Source of the DNA: Pseudomonas sp. WS 5079
Lineage (GTDB): Bacteria; Pseudomonadota; Gammaproteobacteria; Pseudomonadales; Pseudomonadaceae
Length of the DNA stretch: 64,000 nt
Direction: 5' to 3'
Assembly (NCBI RefSeq): GCF_012985465.1
Contig: NZ_JAAQWN010000002.1
Location: 682,001-746,000, forward strand
Position numbers and translations under genes: made by a program. Each line of letters opens with the position of its first letter. Positions within the stretch are counted from its first letter, which is position 1. The notes under the pieces were generated by a model. That model saw only the letters and a program-made list of their open reading frames with translations, did no database searches and was not told the origin of the DNA. Shown one piece after another: positions 9,757 through 19,184 of this stretch.

Positions 9757-10875
9757 TTAGACCAGAATCAGGTTGTCGCGGTGAACCAGCTCCGGCTCAG
9801 CCATGTAACCCAACAGACCGACAATCGACTCAGACGACTGCCCAATGATTTTCTGCGCCTCGAGGGCACTGTAGTTGGCCAGGCCGCGGGCGATTTCACG
9901 ACCGTCGGGCGCCACGCACACCACCATTTCACCACGACGAAAGCTGCCCTGGACCAGCTTGACGCCTACCGGCAGCAAGCTCTTATTGCCTTGGGACAAC
10001 GCAGAAACAGCCCCCGCATCCAGCACCAAGGTACCGCGCGTCTGCAAGTGACCAGCCAGCCACTGCTTACGCGCCGCCAGCATGCCGCGCTCCGGCGACA
10101 GCAGCGTGCCGATGCGCTCACCGGCCTTGAGGCGATCCAGCACGCGCTCCAGGCGCCCACCCACGATGATCGTATGGGCACCAGAACGGGCAGCCAGGCG
10201 CGCCGCGCGCAGCTTGGTCTGCATGCCGCCTCGACCCAGCGCACCACCAACACTGCCCGCCACCGCGTCAAGCGCCGGATCATCGGCCCGCGCTTCGTAA
10301 ATCAGCTGGGCGTGCGGATTGTTGCGCGGATCGGCGTCGAACATGCCATCGCGATCCGTGAGGATCACCAGCAGGTCGGCCTCCACCAGATTGGCCACCA
10401 GCGCGGCCAGGGTGTCATTGTCACCAAAGCGGATTTCGTCGGTCACCACGGTGTCGTTTTCGTTGATCACCGGGATCACCTTGAGCTCGACCAGGGCACG
10501 CAAGGTGCTGCGGGCATTGAGGTAGCGCTTACGGTCGGACAGATCGTCATGGGTCAGCAGAATCTGCGCGGTATGGCGGCCGTGCTCGGCAAAGCTGGAT
10601 TCCCAGGCCTGCACCAGCCCCATCTGGCCAATCGCAGCAGCGGCCTGCAACTCATGCATCGCGCTGGGTCGCGCGGTCCAGCCGAGGCGGCTCATCCCGG
10701 CGGCAACCGCCCCGGACGACACCAGCACCAACTCGACACCTGCCTCATGCAAGGCCACCATCTGTTCAACCCAGACGCTCATGGCTGCGCGATCCAGCCC
10801 CTTGCCATCCGCCGTCAGCAGCGCACTCCCGATCTTTACGACCCAGCGTTGCGCACCCGTCACTTTGCTCCGCAT
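9757..10875 (-). CDS. proB: Glutamate 5-kinase
   Basis: ProB phosphorylates glutamate in the first step of proline synthesis. The 372-residue protein has the kinase motifs [34 protein letters not shown] and [13 protein letters not shown], and a C-terminal PUA domain (about 275-365). The start [14 protein letters not shown] at 10875 matches the length in other pseudomonads; an ATG lies one codon upstream and a longer in-frame start at 10902. It follows obgE after a hairpin and precedes creA. Confidence 0.96.
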   Translation of the reverse strand: MRSKVTGAQRWVVKIGSALLTADGKGLDRAAMSVWVEQMVALHEAGVELVLVSSGAVAAGMSRLGWTARPSAMHELQAAAAIGQMGLVQAWESSFAEHGRHTAQILLTHDDLSDRKRYLNARSTLRALVELKVIPVINENDTVVTDEIRFGDNDTLAALVANLVEADLLVILTDRDGMFDADPRNNPHAQLIYEARADDPALDAVAGSVGGALGRGGMQTKLRAARLAARSGAHTIIVGGRLERVLDRLKAGERIGTLLSPERGMLAARKQWLAGHLQTRGTLVLDAGAVSALSQGNKSLLPVGVKLVQGSFRRGEMVVCVAPDGREIARGLANYSALEAQKIIGQSSESIVGLLGYMAEPELVHRDNLILV

Positions 10876-10953
10876 CATCTTCAACCTTAGATTGAGGGCC
10901 ACGCGACCCAGCGCCGCCCATAACGTTATTCGTGACTACCGATTTCCAGATAC

Positions 10954-10983
10954 TAAAACGCCGCTCGATTGAGCGGCGCTTAA
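10954..10983 (-). terminator. Hairpin between obgE and proB
   Basis: Read leftward, GCGCCGCTC/GAGCGGCG with a four-base loop is followed by TTTTAG. It lies 16 bases after the obgE stop and could attenuate transcription into proB. Confidence 0.7.
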
Positions 10984-10998
10984 GTTTATCGCAACAGA

Positions 10999-12252
<1,254 letters not shown>

Positions 12253-12273
12253 TTAAGAAACCAAGACATAAGA

Positions 12274-12355
12274 CTCTTGCAAAAATGAGCGCAGCGACCT
12301 CAATCAGCGACCGCAAATCCCGCTGCCTTCGCCATTACAAACAGCTTTGCAAGAG
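12274..12355. repeat. Separated inverted repeat between rpmA and obgE
   Basis: CTCTTGCAAA at 12274-12283 and TTTGCAAGAG at 12346-12355 are exact complements 62 bases apart. TTGCAA also resembles a -35 box, and the 12277-12282 copy could serve obgE, although its -10 would be poor. Confidence 0.45.
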
Positions 12356-12369
12356 ACTCACCCCACAAA

Positions 12370-12402
12370 CGAAAAAGCCCCGTCGCAAGACAGGGCTTTT
12401 CC
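12370..12402 (-). terminator. Rho-independent terminator of rplU-rpmA
   Basis: Read leftward, AAGCCCTGTC/GACGGGGCTT with a short loop is followed by TTTTTC. It lies about 14 bases beyond the rpmA stop. obgE therefore probably has its own promoter or depends on read-through. Confidence 0.85.
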
Positions 12403-12415
12403 AGCGAGCTCGCAA

Positions 12416-12673
12416 TTAAGCCGAGACAACGCTCACGTAACGGCGGTTGAACGCGCCTTTTACTTCAAACTTGATCACCCCTTCGATTTTCGCGAAGAGA
12501 GTGTGATCTTTACCCATGCCTACACCGTAACCGGCGTGGAATTGGGTGCCGCGCTGACGCACGATGATGTTGCCCGGAATGATTTTCTGGCCGCCATACA
12601 TCTTAACGCCAAGGCGTTTGGCTTCTGAGTCGCGACCGTTACGGGTACTACCACCAGCTTTTTTGTGTGCCAT
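12416..12673 (-). CDS. rpmA: 50S ribosomal protein L27
   Basis: An 85-residue L27 with the mature-type N-terminus [20 protein letters not shown], which reaches the peptidyl-transferase centre. There is no extra N-terminal peptide of the Firmicutes kind that needs processing. It follows rplU by 34 bases. Confidence 0.98.
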   Translation of the reverse strand: MAHKKAGGSTRNGRDSEAKRLGVKMYGGQKIIPGNIIVRQRGTQFHAGYGVGMGKDHTLFAKIEGVIKFEVKGAFNRRYVSVVSA

Positions 12674-12707
12674 GAGTCAATTCTCCTAGTGAGGAATTAG
12701 GCTGAAA

Positions 12708-13022
12708 TTAAGCCTGAATACCGGTGATTTTGATCTCGGTGTACCACTGGCGGTGGCCCATACGCTTCATGTGGTGCTTACGACGACGGAACTTGATGAT
12801 GCGGACTTTATCGTGACGACCTTGGGAGATCACTTCAGCCACAACGGTAGCGCCAGCAACAACTGGAGCGCCGATGTTCACGTCATCGCCATTGGCGACC
12901 AACAGAACGCGATCAAAAGTAACGGATTCGCCGGTAGCGATTTCCAGTTTTTCGATCTTCAGGTATTCACCTGGGGCGACCTTGTATTGCTTGCCACCAG
13001 TAACAATTACTGCGTACGACAT
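12708..13022 (-). CDS. rplU: 50S ribosomal protein L21
   Basis: A 104-residue L21 starting [15 protein letters not shown] and containing the signature [18 protein letters not shown] near the C-terminus. An in-frame extension to 13112 exists, but MSYAV is the universal start. It leads the rplU-rpmA operon and is preceded by a good promoter. Confidence 0.98.
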   Translation of the reverse strand: MSYAVIVTGGKQYKVAPGEYLKIEKLEIATGESVTFDRVLLVANGDDVNIGAPVVAGATVVAEVISQGRHDKVRIIKFRRRKHHMKRMGHRQWYTEIKITGIQA

Positions 13023-13153
13023 GGTATTTCTCCGATAATCCTGCTCACCCAGCGCTTTATAAGAAGAGGTATTGGCTGGCATGGCTGCATGGGATGGACG
13101 TCCCGAATGCAATTGCGTAAGGCAGGTGCTGCCCAGGAAGTTCAGGGTGCGCG

Positions 13154-13182
13154 ATTGTACGCAAGCTGCAAGAGGCTTGCAA
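13154..13182 (-). promoter_or_regulatory. Sigma-70 promoter of rplU-rpmA
   Basis: On the minus strand, TTGCAA (13182-13177) and TACAAT (13159-13154) are separated by exactly 17 bases. They lie about 130 bases upstream of the rplU start, leaving a leader of roughly 125 bases. Confidence 0.7.
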
Positions 13183-13200
13183 GTAGCCGTCTATCGCGCC

Positions 13201-13229
13201 TTGACACCCAGGGGCGCGGGTCCTAGCAT
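13201..13229 (+). promoter_or_regulatory. Sigma-70 promoter of ispB
   Basis: TTGACA at 13201-13206 and TAGCAT at 13224-13229 are separated by 17 bases, about 30 bases upstream of the ispB ATG. It lies back to back with the rplU promoter, with 18 bases between the two -35 boxes. Confidence 0.6.
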
Positions 13230-13261
13230 GCCGCGCAACCCTTCTGGAGCGACTGTCGCTG

Positions 13262-14230
13262 ATGCAACCCCAAGCTTTCTACCGCGCGGTGGCGGACGAT
13301 TTTAGCGCCGTCGACGGCATCATCAAGAAGCAGCTGACTTCTAAAGTGCCACTGGTCTCCAAAATTGGCGACTATATTACTTCGGCCGGCGGTAAACGCC
13401 TGCGTCCATTATTAGTGTTGCTGTGTGGCAAGGCCCTGGGCCGCGAAGGCGATGACCTGCGCCTGCTGGCCGCCACTATCGAGTTCCTGCATACCGCCAC
13501 CCTGCTGCACGACGATGTGGTCGACATGTCCGGCATGCGCCGTGGCCGTGAGACCGCCAACGCCATGTGGGGCAACGCGCCCAGCGTGTTGGTGGGCGAC
13601 TTCCTGTATTCGCGCTCGTTCGAAATGATGGTCGAGCTGGGCTCGATGCCGGTGATGAAGATCCTGTCCCAGGCCACGCGCATCATCGCCGAAGGCGAAG
13701 TGCTGCAGCTGTCCAAGGTGCGTGACGCGAGCACCACCGAAGAAACCTATATGGAAGTGATTCGCGGCAAGACCGCGATGCTCTTCGAAGCCTCGACCCA
13801 CAGCGCCGCCGCCCTGTGCGAAGCGAGCGCCGAACAGGCCGAAGCCCTGCGCACCTTTGGCGATCACCTGGGCGTGGCCTTCCAGTTGGTGGATGATCTG
13901 CTCGATTATCGCGGTGACGCCGAAACCCTGGGCAAGAACGTCGGTGACGACCTGGCCGAAGGCAAGCCGACCCTGCCGCTGATCTACACCATGCGCGAAG
14001 GCACCCCGGAACAGGCGGCACTGGTGCGCAAGGCGATCCAGAAAGGCGGCATCGAAGACCTGGAAAGCATCCGCGCCGCCGTGGAAGCCTCGGGTTCGCT
14101 GGACTACACCGCACAGCTGGCCCGCGACTACGTGGCCCGCGCCATCAAATGCCTGGAAGCCCTTCCAGCCAGCGAATACCGGGACGCCCTGGTGGAGCTG
14201 AGTGAGTTTGCGGTAGCCCGTACTCACTAA
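13262..14230 (+). CDS. ispB: Polyprenyl (octaprenyl/nonaprenyl) diphosphate synthase
   Basis: A 322-residue trans-prenyltransferase that makes the ubiquinone side chain from IPP and FPP. The two Asp-rich motifs are LLHDDVVDMSGMRRG (first) and FQLVDDLLDYRGD (second); GGKRLRPLLVLL is the IPP-binding region. Pseudomonads use UQ-9, so a nonaprenyl product is likely, but chain length cannot be read from sequence alone. It diverges from rplU. Confidence 0.95.
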   Translation: MQPQAFYRAVADDFSAVDGIIKKQLTSKVPLVSKIGDYITSAGGKRLRPLLVLLCGKALGREGDDLRLLAATIEFLHTATLLHDDVVDMSGMRRGRETANAMWGNAPSVLVGDFLYSRSFEMMVELGSMPVMKILSQATRIIAEGEVLQLSKVRDASTTEETYMEVIRGKTAMLFEASTHSAAALCEASAEQAEALRTFGDHLGVAFQLVDDLLDYRGDAETLGKNVGDDLAEGKPTLPLIYTMREGTPEQAALVRKAIQKGGIEDLESIRAAVEASGSLDYTAQLARDYVARAIKCLEALPASEYRDALVELSEFAVARTH

Positions 14231-14235
14231 CACTC

Positions 14236-14322
14236 TGTGGGAGCCGGCTTGCCTGCGACAGCATCACCTCGCTACAGCTGATAGACCGAGGTGTCTGCAT
14301 CGCAGGCAAGCCGGCTCCCACA
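14236..14322. repeat. REP doublet after ispB
   Basis: Inverted cores TGTGGGAGCCGGCTTGCCTG and the complement ending GGCTCCCACA flank a spacer containing CACCTCG/CGAGGTG. It begins six bases after the ispB stop and could protect the mRNA 3' end. Confidence 0.88.
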
Positions 14323-14402
14323 TTGAGACCGCATCGCCCCGCCCCCGGCAAAACCCTATATAATGTGCGACTTTTAGCCATCCTGACTTTCAAGGAGCTT
14401 TA

Positions 14403-14744
14403 GTGAGCACGTTGCCACCCTGCCCAAAATGCAATTCCGAATACACCTACGAAGACGGCGCCCAGCTGATCTGCCCGGAATGCGCCCATGAGTGGTCCGT
14501 CGGTGGTGAAGCCGAAGCAGCCAGCGATGAAACCGTGAAGAAAGACTCCGTTGGTAACGTCCTGCAAGACGGCGACACCATCACCGTGATCAAGGACCTC
14601 AAGGTCAAGGGCACCTCGCTGGTGGTCAAGGTCGGCACCAAGGTCAAGAACATCCGCCTGTGCGATGGCGACCACGATATCGACTGCAAGATCGACGGTA
14701 TCGGCCCGATGAAGCTCAAGTCCGAGTTCGTCCGCAAGGTCTGA
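14403..14744 (+). CDS. PhnA/YjdM family zinc-ribbon protein
   Basis: A 113-residue protein starting at GTG after AAGGAG. The N-terminal zinc ribbon is [20 protein letters not shown] (CxxC...CxxC), and the C-terminal PhnA domain runs through [18 protein letters not shown] and SEFVRKV. The family is named alkylphosphonate utilisation protein PhnA, but direct involvement in phosphonate breakdown is not shown for most members; no phn gene is nearby. TATAAT at 14359-14364 is a good -10, with no convincing -35. Confidence 0.9.
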   Translation: MSTLPPCPKCNSEYTYEDGAQLICPECAHEWSVGGEAEAASDETVKKDSVGNVLQDGDTITVIKDLKVKGTSLVVKVGTKVKNIRLCDGDHDIDCKIDGIGPMKLKSEFVRKV

Positions 14745-14751
14745 CCTACCT

Positions 14752-14776
14752 CCATCCCGCGCCCCGCGCGGGATGG
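14752..14776 (+). terminator. Strong hairpin after the phnA-like gene
   Basis: A perfect ten-base stem CCATCCCGCG/CGCGGGATGG with a five-base loop starts eight bases after the stop. No T-run follows, so it is either a Rho-assisted terminator or an mRNA stabiliser. Confidence 0.6.
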
Positions 14777-14880
14777 CGCTTCACCCTCCCCGTACCACCC
14801 CCTCCCCAGTAGCAAAAGGCCAGCCCTTTTGACCTTGAACAATGCCCACACAGAAAAACCAGGAAATTGCCAATAGGGAC

Positions 14881-14912
14881 TTGCTATTCTTTGAATAAGA
14901 ATTATTCTCATT
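14881..14912 (+). promoter_or_regulatory. Promoter with overlapping Fur box
   Basis: TTGCTA (14881-14886), a 16-base spacer and TATTCT (14903-14908) form a plausible promoter. The sequence TTGAATAAGAATTATTCTCA at 14891-14910 across the spacer and -10 is an interrupted palindrome close to the Fur consensus. Fur-Fe(II) binding here would block RNA polymerase. Confidence 0.7.
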
Positions 14913-14937
14913 GAAACCCTTCAAGGAGATGCGACCC

Positions 14938-15195
14938 ATGACTTATTTGATTGATGCCTGGCTGGACCGTCCGCACCCTTACCTGCGGATCCTTCATCGG
15001 GAAACCGGCGAAGTCTGTGCGGTGCTGGAAGAAGAAGCGCTCAATGAACTGCAGGACCAGGGCGACCTGGACGTCAACGGCCTGAGCTCCAGTGAACCCG
15101 GGGTGCTTAAAGAGGTGGTGAGGAATCTGTTTCTGTTCTGCTATGCCCGAGCGTTGCGCCCGGTGACGGAGCTGCATGGCAAGTTTCATCCATGA
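14938..15195 (+). CDS. Small conserved protein, predicted iron-starvation induced
   Basis: An 85-residue soluble protein (MTYLIDAWLDRPHPYLRILH...) with a good Shine-Dalgarno AAGGAGAT ten bases upstream. I recognise it as the counterpart of PAO1 PA4570, a protein of unknown function reported from memory to be strongly induced by iron limitation. The Fur box over its promoter fits that. It is acidic, has no signal peptide or membrane segment, and has two cysteines too widely spaced for a standard metal ribbon. Function unknown. Confidence 0.85.
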   Translation: MTYLIDAWLDRPHPYLRILHRETGEVCAVLEEEALNELQDQGDLDVNGLSSSEPGVLKEVVRNLFLFCYARALRPVTELHGKFHP

Positions 15196-15227
15196 GCAAC
15201 CGCGCAGAACCTGATTGCATGGCCCTC

Positions 15228-15319
15228 TGCAGGAGCTGGCTTGCCGGCGATAACATCACCTCGGTGTAACCCATACCGAGTCGTCTGTATCGCCGCGACC
15301 CGCCAAGCCAGCTCCTACA
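15228..15319. repeat. REP doublet, right copy decayed
   Basis: The left core AGGAGCTGGCTTGCCGGCGA is intact. The right copy carries an insertion or rearrangement (CGCCGCGACCCGCCAAGCCAG in place of CGCCGGCAAGCCAG), so the pair is degenerating. It lies between convergent genes. Confidence 0.8.
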
Positions 15320-15337
15320 TAGAGCCATCAGCAGGTC

Positions 15338-15955
15338 TTACAGAACGTCGAGCAGCTCGACGTCGAATACCAGAACGCTGTGCGGCGGGATGCTGCCAAC
15401 ACCTTGTGCGCCGTAAGCCAGTTCGCTCGGCACGTACAGGCGCCATTTGCTGCCGGCATTCATCAGTTGCAGGGCTTCGGTCCAGCCAGCGATCACACCA
15501 CCGACCGGGAATTCTGCCGGCTGGCCACGCTCGTAGGAGCTGTCGAACACAGTGCCGTCGATCAGGGTGCCATGGTAGTGGGTACGCACCTGGTCTTCAC
15601 GGGTCGGCTTGGCGCCGTCGCCGGCGGTCAGCACTTCAAATTGCAGGCCGGAAGCCAGGGTGGTGATGCCGTCACGCTTGGCGTTCTCAGCCAGGAATGC
15701 CAGGCCCGCGCCCGCGGCTGCTTCAGCCTTGGCCGCTGCTTCGGCTTGCATGATGTCGCGAATCACTTTGAAGCTGGCAGCCATTTGCTCCTGGTCAACA
15801 CGGCTTGGCTTGCCGCCGAACGCGTCGGTCAGGCCAGCCAGGATCGCGTCCAGGCTGACGCCCGGTGGCGGGTTGTCGCGCAGTTGGTCGCCCAACTGAC
15901 GGCCAATGCCGTAGCTGACGCGGGTTTCGTCGGTGGACAGATTGACTTCGGACAT
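15338..15955 (-). CDS. fklB: FKBP-type peptidyl-prolyl isomerase FklB
   Basis: A 205-residue FklB/Mip-like isomerase. The N-terminal dimerisation domain has VSYGIGRQLGDQL and an Ala/Glu-rich helix (FKVIRDIMQAEAAAKAEAA). The C-terminal FKBP domain has VRTHYHGTLIDGTVFDSSYE, GVIAGWTEALQLM, LAYGAQGVGSIPPHSVLVF. The start MSEVNLST at 15955 follows AGCCTTT; an upstream in-frame ATG at 16021 gives an unlikely extension. No signal peptide, so probably cytosolic. Confidence 0.93.
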   Translation of the reverse strand: MSEVNLSTDETRVSYGIGRQLGDQLRDNPPPGVSLDAILAGLTDAFGGKPSRVDQEQMAASFKVIRDIMQAEAAAKAEAAAGAGLAFLAENAKRDGITTLASGLQFEVLTAGDGAKPTREDQVRTHYHGTLIDGTVFDSSYERGQPAEFPVGGVIAGWTEALQLMNAGSKWRLYVPSELAYGAQGVGSIPPHSVLVFDVELLDVL

Positions 15956-16102
15956 GGAAAGGCTCCGCTGTAGGACAACTGCAAAAATCCGCAAAAACGC
16001 GGGGTCTGGCGTGTCATCCAAACTAAAAGGGCGAGCAGACTAGCACACTCGCCCCAGGCTTGATGAGCCCAAAATCCCGGGCCGGCAGGCGCCGGTCATG
16101 GA

Positions 16103-16591
16103 TCAATGCTTGGTCAGTTTATCCAGGTAGCCCATGGCAAACGCCGAGATCACGAAGGTCATGTGAATGATCACGTACCACATCAGGTGCTGTGGATCGA
16201 CATTCTTGGCATCCATGAAGATCCGCAGCAGGTGGATCGAGGAAATTGCCACGATGGACGCCGCCACCTTCATCTTCAGCGACGAAGAGTCCATGGTGCC
16301 CAGCCAGTTGAGCTTCTCCTTGTTGTCGTCGATATCCAGTTGCGAGACAAAGTTCTCATAGCCGGAAATCATCACCATCACCAACAAGCCACCCACCAGG
16401 GCCATGTCGATCAACGACAGCAGCACCAGGATCAGCTCCGACTCGGCCATCGCAAAGACATTGGGCAGCAAATGGATCACTTCCTGGAAGAATTTCAGCG
16501 CCAACGCCAGCAGCCCGAGGGACAAGCCGAAATAGATCGGCGCCAGCAGCCAGCGGGAGGCGTACATTGCATTTTCGATAAAGCGTTCCAT
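16103..16591 (-). CDS. YqhA/UPF0114 family inner-membrane protein
   Basis: A 162-residue membrane protein ([20 protein letters not shown]...) with three or four hydrophobic segments, including [19 protein letters not shown] and [14 protein letters not shown]. It belongs to the TIGR00645/UPF0114 family (E. coli YqhA, PAO1 PA4574); no biochemical role is firmly assigned. It diverges from the lipoprotein gene at 16756. Confidence 0.9.
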   Translation of the reverse strand: MERFIENAMYASRWLLAPIYFGLSLGLLALALKFFQEVIHLLPNVFAMAESELILVLLSLIDMALVGGLLVMVMISGYENFVSQLDIDDNKEKLNWLGTMDSSSLKMKVAASIVAISSIHLLRIFMDAKNVDPQHLMWYVIIHMTFVISAFAMGYLDKLTKH

Positions 16592-16755
16592 GGAATCTCA
16601 CACAGCTTGGCTAGAAATGGCGGCGAGTATATCAGCCGCGTACATTGCGCCATAACCACCCGGAAACTGACCTGTAGCGCTTCTGTAAGACAATTTTTCT
16701 GCTAGTGTCGGCCTCATCAACGTGGCTCGATGCTGCCGGACAGGAATCTCAAATA

Positions 16756-18579
16756 ATGGATGTGCGATCTCCCTTGGCCAGTCTTGGCCTATGTGTGGCA
16801 TTACTGGCGGCCAGCGGCTGCTCCCCCAGCGACGAGCACAAGCAAGCCTCTCTGGAAGAAAAAACCACCCAGTTCGAACAATCCCTGGATACGATCCAGG
16901 ATCCGCGCCTCAAGGAGGCCGTGGGCGAGCTGGGCGGCTCGCTGCTATTGCTGGAGCGGGCGCGCATCAAGCTCGACACCAAGCCAGTGGAGACCGAGTA
17001 CGGGGAAAACAGCCTGGCCGTGCTTGCGCACTACCCTACCCCGCAAGCTCTGGTGGATACCTACATCAACGGGCTGTTCGTCCTACGCAAGAACTCGCAC
17101 TCGGACTACCTGACCGATCTGCAACCGGTGTTCCCGTTCAGTTTCAATATGCCGGACCAATTCCCATTTCCCCATGGCCTGGAATGGCAATCGGTGACCT
17201 TGAGCAACAACAAGATCATCCCGTTCCAGCCGGAATGGTCGGAAACCGACCCCGGCATTCAGTTGAGCCCCAGCAGCTCTAACCTGACCAACCCGGACGA
17301 CCTGACCGTCACCTATCCCTTCATCGAAGGCATCGAGACGGACAACAAGAGCCAGCCCCAACCCGTCACCCTCAAGGGCCGGGTCGAGGTGATTGCACCC
17401 AGCAAAGTGCTGACCTTCGACCTGACCCGCAAAGACGTGGGCCACAAGCGCACCGAGGCAAACATCACGCTGACCCTGCTGGCCCTGGAGAACAACTACG
17501 CCGAGATCGAACTGACCAACACCAGCCCCCTGGCGCCACAAGTGGCGGATGAGTCGCCCAACCCGCTGCTGGTCCAGGCCCGGGACACCACCGGGCAATT
17601 TCTTTCCCGTGCCGGTTCGATCAATGAAAGCGCCGCCCAGGTGGCGTTCTACGAGCAGCAACTGGCGCAGATGCGCAAGCAGACAACCTGGTCCGAGGCC
17701 TTTGAAAAGCAGTTGCAAGACGAGCAGAAAACCTTCGAACAAAAGCAGGCCAGCCACTACGCCAAGGTCTACTTCAACGGGGCGATCGATAGCCTGCAAG
17801 TCAGCGTGCTGGATTTCTCCGACGCTACAGTCACCCGCAAGGACCTGGAACTGCCGATACGGCGCTTCGACAAGAACAGTCTGGAGAAAACCGTGCAGGG
17901 CCTGCCTATGCCCGTCACGGTGTATGACGATGAGGCCGCAGGCTGGCTCCAAAGTGCCAGCCTCTCCGAAGACCAGTTGAAAAGCAGCGTCACCATCAGC
18001 CAGTCGGTGGACGACGCCAGCGCCGCCCACATCGCCTTTGACCATCCCTTCACCTTCAATGACGACCTGATCGGCTCGACTCGCACCAGCAACGACGCCC
18101 CGCTGACGTTCTTCACCGCAAATGATCAAGGCAAGCGCGGCGAGCCCATCGAGCTGCCCACCGAGGCCTTTGAGGTCGACCCATGGCGCGCCACCATCAC
18201 CTACGACCTTAATTTATTCCCGGAAACCCCGGCATTTGCCGTGGGATCGATCCCGCTGTTCCTGGCCACCATCGAAAAGAACACCGTCAACACCGCCCAA
18301 CTGCCCAAGGGCCTGTCGATCCAGGACAACGCGCTGATTGTCGACCAGGCGTTGTTCCCTTCCGATAGCTGGCGCTTCTTTGCCAAGGACGCCAGTGGCA
18401 AGTACTTGAAGGAAATCCTCGGCGTCAGCCACCGCGCTGCGGAATATGGCACCGCGCTGTTTGATGTGCATTACTTTTATGGCCAGCCGACCGCGCTTGA
18501 AACCTACCAGCGCACGGCGTTGAACACCGTGCAATACGGTTTTGAGGTCAAGCTGGACAAGCCCGAGAGCAAATTGTAG
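16756..18579 (+). CDS. Large predicted lipoprotein of unknown function
   Basis: A 607-residue protein. The N-terminus MDVRSPLASLGLCVALLAASGC gives a lipobox (LAASGC) with the lipidated Cys at 22; Ser-Pro at +2/+3 favours the outer membrane. A short coiled-coil stretch follows (EKTTQFEQSLDTIQDPRL), then a long beta-rich body. A second charged helix (FYEQQLAQMRKQTTWSEAFEKQ) lies near residues 295-335. I recognise no enzymatic motif. ATG 16756 is used because the signal peptide begins there. Its stop codon lies inside a REP palindrome. Monocistronic. Confidence 0.85.
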   Translation: MDVRSPLASLGLCVALLAASGCSPSDEHKQASLEEKTTQFEQSLDTIQDPRLKEAVGELGGSLLLLERARIKLDTKPVETEYGENSLAVLAHYPTPQALVDTYINGLFVLRKNSHSDYLTDLQPVFPFSFNMPDQFPFPHGLEWQSVTLSNNKIIPFQPEWSETDPGIQLSPSSSNLTNPDDLTVTYPFIEGIETDNKSQPQPVTLKGRVEVIAPSKVLTFDLTRKDVGHKRTEANITLTLLALENNYAEIELTNTSPLAPQVADESPNPLLVQARDTTGQFLSRAGSINESAAQVAFYEQQLAQMRKQTTWSEAFEKQLQDEQKTFEQKQASHYAKVYFNGAIDSLQVSVLDFSDATVTRKDLELPIRRFDKNSLEKTVQGLPMPVTVYDDEAAGWLQSASLSEDQLKSSVTISQSVDDASAAHIAFDHPFTFNDDLIGSTRTSNDAPLTFFTANDQGKRGEPIELPTEAFEVDPWRATITYDLNLFPETPAFAVGSIPLFLATIEKNTVNTAQLPKGLSIQDNALIVDQALFPSDSWRFFAKDASGKYLKEILGVSHRAAEYGTALFDVHYFYGQPTALETYQRTALNTVQYGFEVKLDKPESKL

Positions 18580-18594
18580 GAGCCGGCTCCTACA
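18575..18594. repeat. Minimal REP palindrome overlapping a stop codon
   Basis: TGTAGGAGCCGGCTCCTACA is a perfect 20-base palindrome: the two REP ends joined with no spacer. The TAG at 18577-18579 that ends the lipoprotein gene is part of it. Confidence 0.85.
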
Positions 18595-18605
18595 GTGGTT
18601 GCGGT

Positions 18606-18926
18606 TTACAGGTGCAGGGCCTGGGGCCGTCCGCCATTGAGCTGGCGCAGGTGGGCCTGCAAGTGCAGGCACCAGATCTGCGGGTCGTCGGCCAGTTCGT
18701 AGCCGTGCAGGGTCAGGCTTTGCACGATGGATTCAAGAATGTTTTCCGCGACGAACGGGCCATGGAACGGCCCTTGGGACTTGATGGTCGAGGGCTGCTC
18801 ACCTGTCATTCCGGCGGCAAACAGCAACGTCCACATCCCGGCATCCCCCGCAAGAGGACGAATGGAACATTCAATTCGGGTGACCAGGCCCAGGCACTGG
18901 CGGGTGAGGCAAAGGCTGCGCGGCAT
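18606..18926 (-). CDS. Small conserved hypothetical protein (PA4575-like)
   Basis: A 106-residue protein, MPRSLCLTRQCLGLVTRIEC..., with a compact conserved N-terminus (four Cys in the first 30 residues if the later ones are counted loosely) and an amphipathic second half (ILESIVQSLTLHGYELADD, LHLQAHLRQLNG). It corresponds from memory to PAO1 PA4575, between the YqhA homologue and LonB. No function is known, and no signal peptide is convincing. Confidence 0.75.
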   Translation of the reverse strand: MPRSLCLTRQCLGLVTRIECSIRPLAGDAGMWTLLFAAGMTGEQPSTIKSQGPFHGPFVAENILESIVQSLTLHGYELADDPQIWCLHLQAHLRQLNGGRPQALHL

Positions 18927-19104
18927 GGCGGCGACCCTCGGTAGATCCGGTGTTCAGCCTCCAGACACAAGGCCGTCTCTATCCCATGACTCCTGTAGAT
19001 ATCCCTTGAGCTGAGAATAGAAGAAAACCGGTACAAACCAAGATTGTAGGGACCAACGGCCATCAGCTCCCCACAACCCAGCCAAAAATATGGCGCTTTC
19101 CCCG

Positions 19105-19169
19105 CTCGGACCCGACTTGCCGGCGATAGCGATACATCGAGCGCCATCGCCGGCAAGTCGGCTCCTACA
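19105..19169. repeat. REP doublet, short spacer, upstream side degraded
   Basis: The inverted cores CCCGACTTGCCGGCGAT and ATCGCCGGCAAGTCGGCTCC are separated by only about 20 bases. The left end has lost the usual TGTGGGAG arm. Both copies share the G-A variant (GACTTGCC for GGCTTGCC), suggesting they were duplicated together. Confidence 0.8.
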
Positions 19170-19184
19170 ATGGGTGATTCCGCA

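Noticed and set aside
13023-13261. Possible tRNA or small RNA in the rplU-ispB gap
   Set aside because: No cloverleaf or terminator; two back-to-back promoters explain the region.
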